A DNA stretch of 64,000 nucleotides from Solea solea. Its lineage: Eukaryota; Chordata; Actinopteri; Pleuronectiformes; Soleidae. Location: positions 8,740,054 through 8,804,053 of the forward strand of contig NC_081134.1 of assembly GCF_958295425.1 (NCBI RefSeq), given 5' to 3'. Of the stretch, positions 27,500-38,925 are shown in pieces (within the stretch, counting starts at the first letter, position 1; each line of letters opens with the position of its first letter). Made by a program: the position numbers and the translations under genes. The notes below the pieces were generated by a model. It had not been told where the DNA came from and made no database searches. It worked only from the letters and a program-made list of their open reading frames with translations.

Positions 27500-30400
27500 C
27501 TGCATAAACATCACACAAATACAACAACACAAATCATCAAATCAGACATGTTTCCATTTAGACTTTTAAATAGATTTGAAATAAAGCACAAAAGCAGATC
27601 ATGAATTGTACAAAACGGAAAATAGACAATGACTACACGTGGGTAGGTTTGTGAAGCTTGTTATATTGCATCATGTATCACAGGAACTGCCCTGGTTTCC
27701 AAAGACTGGCATAGGTATTGGCCATAACTGCGATTAAATAAAGCTACCAACCAAAGGAAGTAGAAGAGGGACAAGAGGAAGATAGAAAAAGGAGAATACA
27801 GAAGGAAGAAGTATCCAGAAGAAGGCAAACACCACTACTCAGGAAGAGAAGTGAGAGAAGAAGGAAGAAGAAATTATTAATAATGTTGTTTAACAACCAG
27901 TTAAAGATTTTCAGGATTCATTAATAACCCACCCCGAGTAGTACTCAACATAACACAAAACACAAGTTTTGGATCCCACAAATACTACTGATGTCTATGA
28001 AGGTTGTGGTTCCAAGTAAATATAGACAGAGAACAGATCTGTTGATAATGATATTAAATAACATAAGTAAAATATTATTATTAACTATTTTAGTACCGCT
28101 TAAGTATTCTCTCTCTCTACCAAAAACCCAATATAAAGTGACGTTCTCAACAGGTGTGAACACTCATGTGAGAGCTTTAGACACAACCAGTGTCAACTAG
28201 ACTTTAGCAATGGATTTAAGTATTTCCATATAAATCAAGATAACAATAAAACATTTAGTTTTGTTCAAGTATTTTAACTCGTATTTTTGAATAGCTTTAT
28301 TTTTCCATCATTACAGCATTGTTGCATCAGGCTATTATCAGCTGTACAGTGTTCCTGTTCTTCCCATAGGTTGAGGCTGAACGGGTGCTACACAGAGATT
28401 ATTAATCCACCAACATTCAAAACTTCTTCCCTATATGTCAGCGATAACTGTCCATTTACATGCTGAGACCTTCGCTAATAATAACTCTTGTGGCCTTTTT
28501 CTCATAGCCAGAATCACAATACACAGAAATAGAAAACATCAGTCATAACGCATGACCTCTGGCAGCATGATTGCAGTTTTCCATGCTATATAATTTCCAG
28601 TGGATGATGGGACAACTTATTTTTACACTTAGGTCCATTCACAGCTAAATTGCATTTTGACATATTGGGCAAATGAAGTATAATTTATCCTCACACAAAT
28701 CCCCAGATTGGTTATCTCTAGGCAACAGAGTGGAAAGAGTCACATCTGCATAGAGAGGCTTCATTGTTTCCTGGATACAGACATTTTGAAGCAGAACTCA
28801 GTATGCATAATCTGCATAATGAATTCATGTTTTCTGCAGATTGAGGTAATCTAACACATGTTCACGGACACATATCATTCACCTCTAATCACATTATAGT
28901 GGCCTCATACATCAACAGCAAGCATGTATCAGTGTGCATGTGCTGTTCAGCAGGATGGTCTGAAGGACAATAACAATCGGCAAAGGACTATGCAAATGTA
29001 TCCTGGAGCTTGTTGAATGTTAACTGACTTTGTCCTGTCTCTCTTCAAACATCAACACACTGTATAGTAACCAAACCGCAGGTGGCTTCAGCTGTCAGTT
29101 AGCAACACTGCCCTGTTTTATGCTCACAGTGCAACTACAGCATCTAGCTATGTGTTTGTGATGGTTGTTGTAGGAGCCAGTATTGAGTTAAGGGTTATTT
29201 TAGGGTTCATTTAAATGATTAGTGCAGGATTACTTGTTACAGTGTAATTTGTGAACAGCAGTTAACTATTGGCCTTAAGCCTTTGATTAAATATTTTTGC
29301 AAGGAAATAAAATGTGGCTTTGTGGACCTTTGATGTGACATTAGATAAAAGGTACCGTGGACACTTTGATATCTTTGATGGCTATGATAGATGAGAGGGA
29401 TTTGGAGATATGTAGTGTAAGCAGTCTTGTAGGTGGATGTGTCCATTAGAAGCTGTAGTAGGTTTGGTTTAAAAAGGTTTTTTTGACCATCAGATCACAC
29501 TATGTTACGTTATATTACTGTTAAATCACTAGATCGTCATTCACGACCTGGAGCATCAATGGAATATTTCTATGTGTTGTTGATCCTGAAGAAGCTTGGA
29601 TATATGTGGATAGAATTGTAACTTCAATGTACAGCAAGGGGAAATAAATGTGCAAACACTTCACATGACTCTTTCTTGCTTTTGTGATTGATGAATTAAA
29701 ATGGTGCCTACTGGTCAAGCCCATAGGAACCTGCCTACAGCTAACGACTTTCAGTGGCTTTGGAATTAAGTGTACATTCACCACTACAGTTGTGATTAGG
29801 CATGAGACGATATAAACATTTCCCACAATGGTTATCCTGACCAAAATAATTGCAAGTTATGATATTACTGCAATGGCTTCTGTCTAGTCATGCTGGTCAG
29901 AAACGTTGCAGATGGCATACATGTTTTGTGTGAAAAATAATGAAAAGATGCAGCTCCCCATTGTGGCTCAATAAATAAATCACAGGGACTGTAGACTAGT
30001 GAGTTAGGAAGGATTTTCAAGTTGCTCACGTGAAATATTTATTTATTTATCTCCATTCACAATAATCACAATAATAGAAAATCGCCACAATTAAGTGCTT
30101 TTTATCACAATGAGGGATAATATCCCATATTATCCCATCACTAGTTGTGATGACCTCACTAATGTACTTATCTGTTGTAATATAAGCAAGTTTAAAGGCC
30201 TTTTAAAGGCACCCGTGCATGCATATGTGTTGTAAAATGTGCATATAGTATATATTTCCAATCAGAACATGAAATTGAAAACGATTTTGAAAATATGTCA
30301 TCACAATAGTATTGAGCAGTAGAAGATGGACACAGAGAAAAACCTCCATCATTGTCATCCAATAATTTCCACTAAAATCATCAACCCGAAACAACCACAT

Positions 30401-31345
30401 CAGCCAGTAGAGGAGATATCAGGACAACTATCCAGTAACAGTTAGTCAACAAGTCTGACATTATTAGAGGTCAGCTGTAGACACTGACAGTCAGACAAGA
30501 TGCCCCTAAAGGTGTTGAATAGTTTGGATGCCCCTAACAAGGGGAAACCACTACAGCTCATTAACGGAGTGTCAGTTACAGCAGTGATCAGCAACTCTGT
30601 GACTCAGTGACACCGACTCAACCTTCTCTACCATCAGGATTTCACTAAGTCATGTGAAATCCTCAAACGCCAACGTCAAACAGGCTGAAGGTTACTCAGC
30701 CATGTTCGCTTTCCACCTTCTCTGCACAATGTAGGTTGATGCGTCTGCCAACAACAACAACACACATTTGGTACAGCCTGTGCCGTTCTAATTCCAAACG
30801 CCTGTCTTTGTGCACATCACAATCTGACGCAGTGGGACATAATATATGCATAAATATCTACAGGGGGGAGTAAAAAAAAAGTGATTTTCAAGATCAGTTT
30901 GTTTTGTATGTAAGGCAAGGCCTGATGCACAAGTGTCCTACATGGCATGGTTGCTTTTACAAGCTGGTAACTCCAAAACATGACGCCATCATTTCAGTTA
31001 TTTAACATTTCATGTAGATTCTAAAAGCAACATATTTATTTAGAATATAAGAAGGTTGCATATATATATACTGTATATATACACACATATATATGAATGG
31101 TGCAGTGTCTCTTCTAGATCCTAGCCTTATTGCAATGCCATAGGTTATGTAAAATATGTTGGCATATTTAATTGTGGATTGATGGACAGATTGAACTGTT
31201 GATTGATCTGTTATTCTTGCACCGTCACTGAAAAAACAGCATGAGGTGGTGGTGCAGCTGTTTACTGACGCTGGCAGAGACATAATGTTGCAAAAAAGAC
31301 ATTCGATATTTCGTAAACCTTACGCAATAAAAATCGATCTCTTAC
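27500..31345. other. Upstream region or first intron of abhd8
   Basis: No credible coding exon. It contains a purine-rich tract at about 27755-27875 (GA-rich on the plus strand) and the 347-bp hAT-like insertion listed separately. The rest is ordinary AT-rich sequence with scattered short TA runs (for example near 31060-31095). If the candidate non-coding exon near 31.35 kb is real, this is abhd8 intron 1. Confidence 0.5.
29797..30143. mobile_element. 347-bp non-autonomous hAT-like element
   Basis: The element starts TAGGCATGAGACGATAT and ends ...TATCCCATCACTA; the reverse complement of the end is TAGTGATGGGATAATAT, an imperfect terminal inverted repeat of about 17 bp. It is flanked by a perfect 8-bp direct repeat GTTGTGAT (29789-29796 and 30144-30151), the target-duplication length typical of hAT elements. 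There is no coding capacity. The interior holds an internally repetitive CACAATAATC-type segment. Confidence 0.8.
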
Positions 31346-31830
31346 CTGCAGATATGCTGATAATTATTGTGATTAGAAATCTGCGCCGGCAGGTTCAGTC
31401 AAGGGCTGAGATGAGAGAAACGATGCATTTGGCGCAACAATTTGTTTATGCTGAAGATGCTGCAAAACAGTCACAGCCTCGTACTGGTCTCATCAGACAG
31501 CGATCACAGAGTACAAAGGGGCTGGCGTGGGTGAAAACGCGTGCATCCACAAAATATGCCATATGCATCTCCATAGGACACCCATTACGACTCAAAATAC
31601 GGGGATGTTGATCTCTGTGTATCCACTGCACATCCAGGCCGGGCCCTACCCTGTGCTGCTGCCCTTGTATCCGCAGCAGACACAGCAGTATACTCGGGTA
31701 TGTTCGCTGCTGATGAGTGGCAGTGGGAAGAGCGAATAAATGGACCGCTATGTTGAGAGGAGGCCAATGGCAGAGGCTGATTTCCCTGTTGCTAAGGCTG
31801 ACAAAATGGGATACGTGCATGCGCTTGCGT
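31346..31830 (-). promoter_or_regulatory. Candidate non-coding first exon and promoter of abhd8
   Basis: On the minus strand a strong donor (CTGCAG then GTAAGAG, exon edge 31346) terminates a locally CpG-containing stretch. That stretch includes a CCAAT box (plus-strand AGGCCAATGG at 31761-31770) and is followed by a GA microsatellite at about 31838-31865. abhd8 needs an upstream non-coding exon because its ATG lies just inside an acceptor. The assignment rests on position and the donor only. Confidence 0.25.
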
Positions 31831-31833
31831 GCG

Positions 31834-31869
<36 letters not shown>

Positions 31870-33138
31870 AAACTGTGAGTTCTGCTATTTATCTACAGAT
31901 GGTGACATGTGACCACAGCCAGGTCTGATTGTGTGGTACCAATCATTCTGGACATGATTATATAACAGTGAAGCAGAAAACACACCTGAAAATAAAGTGT
32001 GAGCAGAAATGACCTCTAAGTGTTAAACTAGCTGTTCCTCTGATACACACACAAGCAGTGTTTATTACTACCACAAGCTGTCAATGTTACTGGACAGACT
32101 GATGCATGTCACAGAATAGCCAGCTTTGATTTTTGCACACACACACCCATTGGTGACAGTGAATTTGTCCTCTGCATTTAACCCATCTTTATTACACACC
32201 AGTAGTGAAAACACACACACACACGCTGGGTGCAGGAGCAGCACTTATTTGCACCTGGGGCGCAATGGGGGAATGGGTGCCTTGCCTGGGATTGCACCTT
32301 TCAGTTACAAGCCCAATTCCTTTCCTCTTGGTCATGGGCTTCCCAACGATTAGGCCAACAAGCATGCCAGGATAGCCTATATATGTGAATCTTCCCCCCC
32401 GAATTCACTACGAAAACTAGAGAAATAACTCTACCCACCACCCACATAACAGAGACATTTGGCCCAAGTGGCATTCAGTCAGCACACAAAGAACACATGG
32501 CCCAGATGTAGTTTTTGAATGTAGTATTTGTTCCAGGTATTAAATTAGACTTGTGGGCCATGTTGAGGATTATATCTGGAACCAGTTCTTGTCTGGTCCA
32601 ACAAAGGGCCAGAAGAGGGCCAGAAATGATGAGAAGTGGCCCACATTCTGAATCCCAGGTGTGGGGTGTTTAGTAGTCTGTAATGTGGGCCAAGTGGAAG
32701 TGTTTTGTTATATGGGCAAAAGCAGCAAAAAATACAATACACACAATGACTCTATCCTGAAATGACAAAAACATGTTTTCACAACTCTTTTTCATGTGTT
32801 GTAAAAAAAAAATTAGGATGTATTAGTACAAATAGTTTATTTCTACCGGCACGTAAGACATGTCTCATCAAAATTTGATAAGAGACATCATTGTAAATTC
32901 TACAATATCTGTTAATAGAAAAAATATTTTGATTTAGTTTACTTATTCTTTTATCATTAATCTGGTTACGGTTTACATCACTGTAATTGTAATAACATCT
33001 CACATATCAAAATTATTAAGACCAAAAATCTTATTATATTATAGTACATTATATTATAGTATATAATATTATAGTACATTATATTATATATCGGCGAAAC
33101 AGTAAAAACATGGTGCACTTTCAGCAAGAAGCATTTCC
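31831..33138. other. Intergenic region between abhd8 and mrpl34
   Basis: Contains the GA run (31838-31865), a dispersed repeat listed separately, and a TATTATAG-rich low-complexity patch near 33030-33090. I see no coding exon. Confidence 0.5.
32145..32360. repeat. Dispersed teleost repeat fragment
   Basis: Carries landmarks I associate with a widespread fish interspersed repeat: TGAATTTGTCCTCTGCATTT AACCC, then GGGCGCAATGGGGG, GGTGCCTTGCC, and CCCAACGATTAGGCC. The family assignment (probably a LINE tail) is uncertain. No ends or target duplication were identified. Confidence 0.45.
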
Positions 33139-33162
33139 ATTGGCTGAACCCTCTCAGCCAAT
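33139..33162 (+). promoter_or_regulatory. Inverted pair of CCAAT boxes in the mrpl34 promoter
   Basis: ATTGGCTGA (33139-33147) and its exact reverse complement TCAGCCAAT (33154-33162) are separated by 6 bp, giving two opposed CCAAT (NF-Y) boxes about 95 bp upstream of the mrpl34 ATG. There is no TATA box between them and the ATG, as expected for a housekeeping nuclear gene for a mitochondrial protein. Confidence 0.6.
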
Positions 33163-33256
33163 CACTGTGCTGCATATTAGCAGGGTAGCTAGTCTGTGAG
33201 CAGACCTGTGACATTCACCGTTTTCATGTTTGACTTCGCTGTGTAAATTTTTGAAA

Positions 33257-33930
33257 ATGAGCCGTTTATTGTCGTCTGTTTTCCGACTACGTGGATTAAG
33301 CAGTGTCAGCAGGTGAGGACAGTCGCTCGCCTGTGCGATAGAAACACGACAAAGCTAAAATGAATGCGAAAACTAGCTTTAGCGGCATGCTAGCTTAGGC
33401 TAGCTGGTAATGTAGGTGATCTGCAAATGTCACTTTAATCAGTGTTGTGTCTATTTCGTGAGTTTAAATGTGTGAATGACGACATAACACGTTACGTGTG
33501 TGTATTCCGTTTTACTAAATTCTTGTGAATTTAGTAACTTAACATGTGTTTGTATAGTTTGTACATAAACATCATCATATACGAGAATAACGTGTTTAAT
33601 GTGCTGTGCTCTCTTAGCAGCATCCCTGCAGAGAGTGTTGTATCAACAGGCATCTCTCACCTCAGGCTGTTCAGCAACTGGACTGCACCCAGAGTACCTC
33701 TGACTCTCAGATGTGGCCCACTTTCCTCTCAAGCAGAGGGTTCTGGAGTGTTCCAGCAGCCACCGTGCCAATACCAGCAGGTGCGGACACGAAAAAGAGG
33801 CACAGAGTATCAACCAAAGAACATCAAACGCAAGAGGACCCATGGATGGATCAAGAGGCTCAGCTCACAAGGGGGAATAGAAGTGATTCTACGGCGCATG
33901 TTGAAGGGACGGAAGTCGCTCTCGCACTGA
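33257..33930 (+). CDS. mrpl34: Mitochondrial large ribosomal subunit protein bL34m
   Basis: Structural protein of the mitochondrial 39S ribosomal subunit. Two exons: 33257-33312 and 33618-33930 (or 33621-33930), giving 122 (or 121) residues; human MRPL34 has 92. The N-terminus [18 protein letters not shown] is a typical Arg/Ser/Leu-rich mitochondrial targeting sequence. The C-terminus [20 protein letters not shown] followed by [19 protein letters not shown] is the conserved L34 domain (compare bacterial FQPSVLKRNRSHGF). The exon 2 acceptor is TTAGCAG, a tandem NAGNAG site in which both choices keep the frame. A polyadenylation signal lies 28 bp after the stop. It lies upstream of dda1 on the same strand, as in human. 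Confidence 0.93.
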
Positions 33931-33957
33931 GGGCTCATTGTGGGAAACCTTTAGAGA

Positions 33958-33963
33958 AATAAA
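33958..33963 (+). terminator. mrpl34 polyadenylation signal AATAAA
   Basis: Canonical AATAAA a few bases after the mrpl34 stop codon, giving a very short 3' UTR. Confidence 0.75.
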
Positions 33964-34920
33964 CATTTTTGTAAGAAAATGCTGGACATGCTTAACAGTT
34001 GGGGAAAGCTTATGCTGAATTGCTGATGCTGGGTGTTGGTTAAAACTGTCTTTTGACAAAGAAGTCTAGCAGTTTCACCCTATTGTTTTGATGGACTTTA
34101 TTCCATTTAATGAAATAGTGCCCATAATCTCTGTAAAACTATGTTCATAATCTATAAATGTCAGCAGGTTAAAGGAGTTTTGAAAGAAGCAAACATTTCT
34201 TTAGTAAAAGGAAATTGTAGAACAAAAAGACCTGATTCTGGCATGCTTTGAAATAAAAAAACTGAAGGATTTACAGTACATGTTCAGAAAAAAATGCCTC
34301 AGTAGCAGTTTGTTTACAAGGGCTTTGTTCATCTTGATTTTTTTTAAGTAGGCTGCCATCTACTCTTGTGAATATAAAGTTTTATTCAGCTGAAGGAGGT
34401 ATAAAGGCAAGTGTGAACTGGGTGTGTGGCGACATTAACTGAGGACTTATTTCAGTGAGTTTATTTGTGATTCTGTGTCACTACTTGTCTGAAAAGTAGA
34501 CAAAAAGGAAATCTGCACAAGTAAACACAATTCATCACATTAAACTACAAATGGCATCATTAGCTCAGTATGAGTTTAAATGTAGCTTTAGTAATGAACT
34601 TAAATGTTCAAAGTCATTTAATAACCCTACAGTATCCAGGTTTTTTTTTATTTCTGATGTTTATATGATCAAATCTGTTAAATGGATGGACAGTGCTTTT
34701 GTATTCATTAAGTATTAGTTATGAGATATATTGCTCTTATTTTATACACAGATGTTTAAATAAGTTTAATTAGCACAACCCATTGAGTCGAGCAGAAACC
34801 TAAACAAATACTGTACATGAAGGCGAACACACCAGAAACTACATGTTTTTGTTATTAAATCCTCCTCGCCACAGCGCGCCCCCCTTCCCCCCCGCAGTGG
34901 AGGCTTGGTCTTTTGCGTAA
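33964..34920. other. Spacer between mrpl34 and the dda1 promoter
   Basis: About 950 bp of AT-rich sequence with no recognisable exon or repeat boundary. Base composition becomes GC-rich after about 34860 (CGCGCCCCCCTTCCCCCC) where the dda1 promoter begins. Confidence 0.5.
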
Positions 34921-35115
34921 TCACTTTCCGACCAATCAGCGTCTTGCTTTTCTCCTTCGTCACACATCTACTGCTGTTCCGCCAATCAGATTCGTCAAAA
35001 TCCGCACACTCACCGCCCCCGAGCATCGGAACAACAAAGATGGAGTTGTGAACTCGAAGCAAGTTAACCAGCGCAGATCGTTCAGTCTTCTCTCATTTAT
35101 TCATCACTTTAACGC
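34921..35115 (+). promoter_or_regulatory. dda1 promoter with two CCAAT boxes and a non-coding exon
   Basis: Two direct CCAATCAG boxes start at 34932 and 34982, exactly 50 bp apart (about five helical turns). A probable non-coding exon ends at 35115 (AACGC followed by GTAAGT). A four-codon upstream reading frame (ATG GAG TTG TGA) lies at 35040-35051 and would be in the leader if transcription starts before it. Confidence 0.5.
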
Positions 35116-35328
35116 GTAAGTTTATGTTTCTAGCGCGGAAGAGACACGATGCGTTAAAGGCACATGTAGGTTTTTATTGTGTACTTATCGTTAGAAGCCT
35201 CCGAACGCGTAAACAGTTGGCTACGACACAAACATAAAGATTTAGCAGCTAGCTAGCTAAAGGACTAGCATCTGCCTGTTATTACTCTGACTGTGAGAAG
35301 TGGTCAACAAACAAAGAGCGGGACAGAA

Positions 35329-36509
<1,181 letters not shown>

Positions 36510-38220
36510 AGCACTGTGCTGCCAGTCTGCAAACCTAGGCTTTGACTCAGAAGAAACAGGATCCAATTATTTTCAGACCGTGGTTGTTGTAATTTCACTT
36601 TCAAAAGCTGACAGATTGTCTTAGACAAAAGCTTTTTTTCCTCACTTAATGATTTTCACTCACTATTTACTTCACTTCTTTAAAGCAATGCCGCAGTCTT
36701 TTTAAAACTAAGATACATCTACCTCCTTATACTTCAACCACTCTGGTTATCATTCACGTATGCTCACAGATTCCTTGAAATATGCAGAGAGTAATGGCAC
36801 AGCTCCACTGCTTCTATTTAAAGGTTTAAAGTTGTAGTCATTCATACCATCTCTGAGATATGCATGTTTTTGTATTGAGTTAGTGGCATCTTCCTTTATA
36901 AGCTCCCATTCCCTTAAGATTTATTGTTTGAAATTTGAACTGTTTATGGAATGCCCTAAATAATTATTTTAGTTCATTCAGTTTGTGTGATTACTTTCAT
37001 TACAGTGAAAGTTAAACTGCACAGTTCCTTGGTTTGATTGATGATTCACACTGGGTTTTGTTATGGACTGTGTGTGTTTTTCTCCTCATTAACAATCTTT
37101 TATTGCCTTAAGAGGGTGTGAGTGTGTCCTCACTGTGTTTTAGAGACCCCCCCCCCCATTCAGATTGTTGTTTGAGGAAGAAATGAATCACTGCTAAGCT
37201 GATTGGGTGTCAGCATGTCCTTCGAACAAGGTTGCATTCAAGCCAATATAGTCATGCCAGGGGATGAAGACTCTTTCTTTTGTAAATTTTGTAGCCACAG
37301 TCCAAGTTTGATGTTCAGTACTTTGAGACGACAGCTTGTACAGGTGTATTTGCATGACCAGCACAATATTTTATAAAACAGACTTCAAGTTTGTGTAAAT
37401 TTAGACTTAAGCTGCTCAAGGGCTATTGCCTATCACTGTTTTGAACTGTTCTCAATACTAAGGATACATTTTCATTTGCATTTGTTAGTAGGGCCACATA
37501 AACAGTCTTTTTTTGTTGCTTGTTAAGTTGTCTGCTCCTCAAAAGTGTGAATATTGTGACTGTTCTCGTCCTTTTCATCAGATCTTCAAGTGAGCCATAT
37601 TGACATTTCATTTTTCTGTTTAGCCAAAAAACAAGCATTTTGTTTCATTTCATTTGCACGTTTGTACAAAGGTAATTATGTAAGAGTGATTTGTTTGAAA
37701 TCCATGTTTATTTGTATTCAACTTTGCTGTTCAGAGGTTTGCTGATTATCTGTTCAGGTTTGCTGCTTAGGTAAGCCAGTCCAAATAGATATGATGTACA
37801 TTAAGTTTCTCAACTGACATTTTTAACTTTTTGTGTTTTATTTTCTCTCGCTCTTCATAGAGGAGTGTGTTAATTCTACTTTTTGTGATATGGTGCGTAT
37901 CACATCACCTGATTGTGTTTATGAGGTGTCTATATCATTTAATGCTTTGCTTTGATGTTATTGTATAAATTGTGTACATTTCAGATCTTGTTCTTGTATA
38001 TACAGTTTATATATATATATACACACAATATATATATATATATATACAAACACACAGTAAAAGTTGAAACTGAAGAAAATGTTACATTTTATTGTTGGCG
38101 TTTGCTCAAATAGCATGAAATGTAATGCAACAGTGTTTGTTATGGTAGGGCTGTAACGGAGTTACTATGCATACTAGGGAAACAAATGAACCCAATAACA
38201 CGGTCAATCATCCAATTGTA
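36510..38220. other. dda1 3' flank, convergent with ano8
   Basis: AT-rich sequence that probably contains a long dda1 3' UTR. I found no canonical AATAAA in the plus orientation (AGTAAA near 38068 is a weak variant), so the transcript end is not fixed. TA dinucleotide runs occur at about 38010-38045. dda1 and ano8 converge here. Confidence 0.4.
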
Positions 38221-38226
38221 TTTATT
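38221..38226 (-). terminator. ano8 polyadenylation signal AATAAA
   Basis: TTTATT on the plus strand is AATAAA on the minus strand, about 700 bp beyond the ano8 stop codon. It sets the probable 3' UTR at about 38925 to 38205. Confidence 0.5.
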
Positions 38227-38925
38227 AACTGTTAACAAAATCAGCTAATGTTTTACTTCTTTAGGGACGTTTATTCAAGTGAGAGTTATTTGCATCATAG
38301 AAGTACATTCACTGATTTATGTAGTAAAATAATTCATAGAAAATCAAAGTTAAGAAAAATAGAAGATTTTTTTTCATGGTCACAGTGGCTAATCTGACCT
38401 ATTGCGGAAGAATACAATGGCTTTAAAAGTGCTTAACCGAAAAAACATGGTTGACACATAATGCATGCTCATGAAGCAACATGCATTTAATACAGGAGAC
38501 ACAGACCTGGAACAGGAAGCTGCTGTTAATTATCATTTTGTCAAATTGACTTATTGATAAGTGTCATTCTTTGCTTTGTTTTTTATATATATACACATAT
38601 ATATATAAAACATTTTTTACATAACCAGGTGCTGTTGTAAAGGCAGTCATGCAGTATTTGAAACCCTAAGTAAACATATCCCCATTCAAATACTTACTGT
38701 ACATGTTACTTGGAAGCAGGATAATAATAAGTGTTAGAAACAGTGAAGTACTTTGAGTTGAGTTGCATCATGGGTGAATATCTAACGCTCACTGACTTTA
38801 CATGTGGTCCTTGAGACTAACATGTTCTCTTCTAAAGTACAGGTGAGTTGCTGTCTCTGAATGCTGCCTGAGCATTTGTACATTGCTCCCCATTAGAATA
38901 TTACATTGCATTGGCTGTTCATGAA

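Noticed and set aside
31246..31611. 121-codon plus-strand open frame upstream of abhd8
   Set aside because: No recognisable family, no promoter or splice context, and it overlaps the CpG-containing region that better fits a non-coding abhd8 exon on the other strand.
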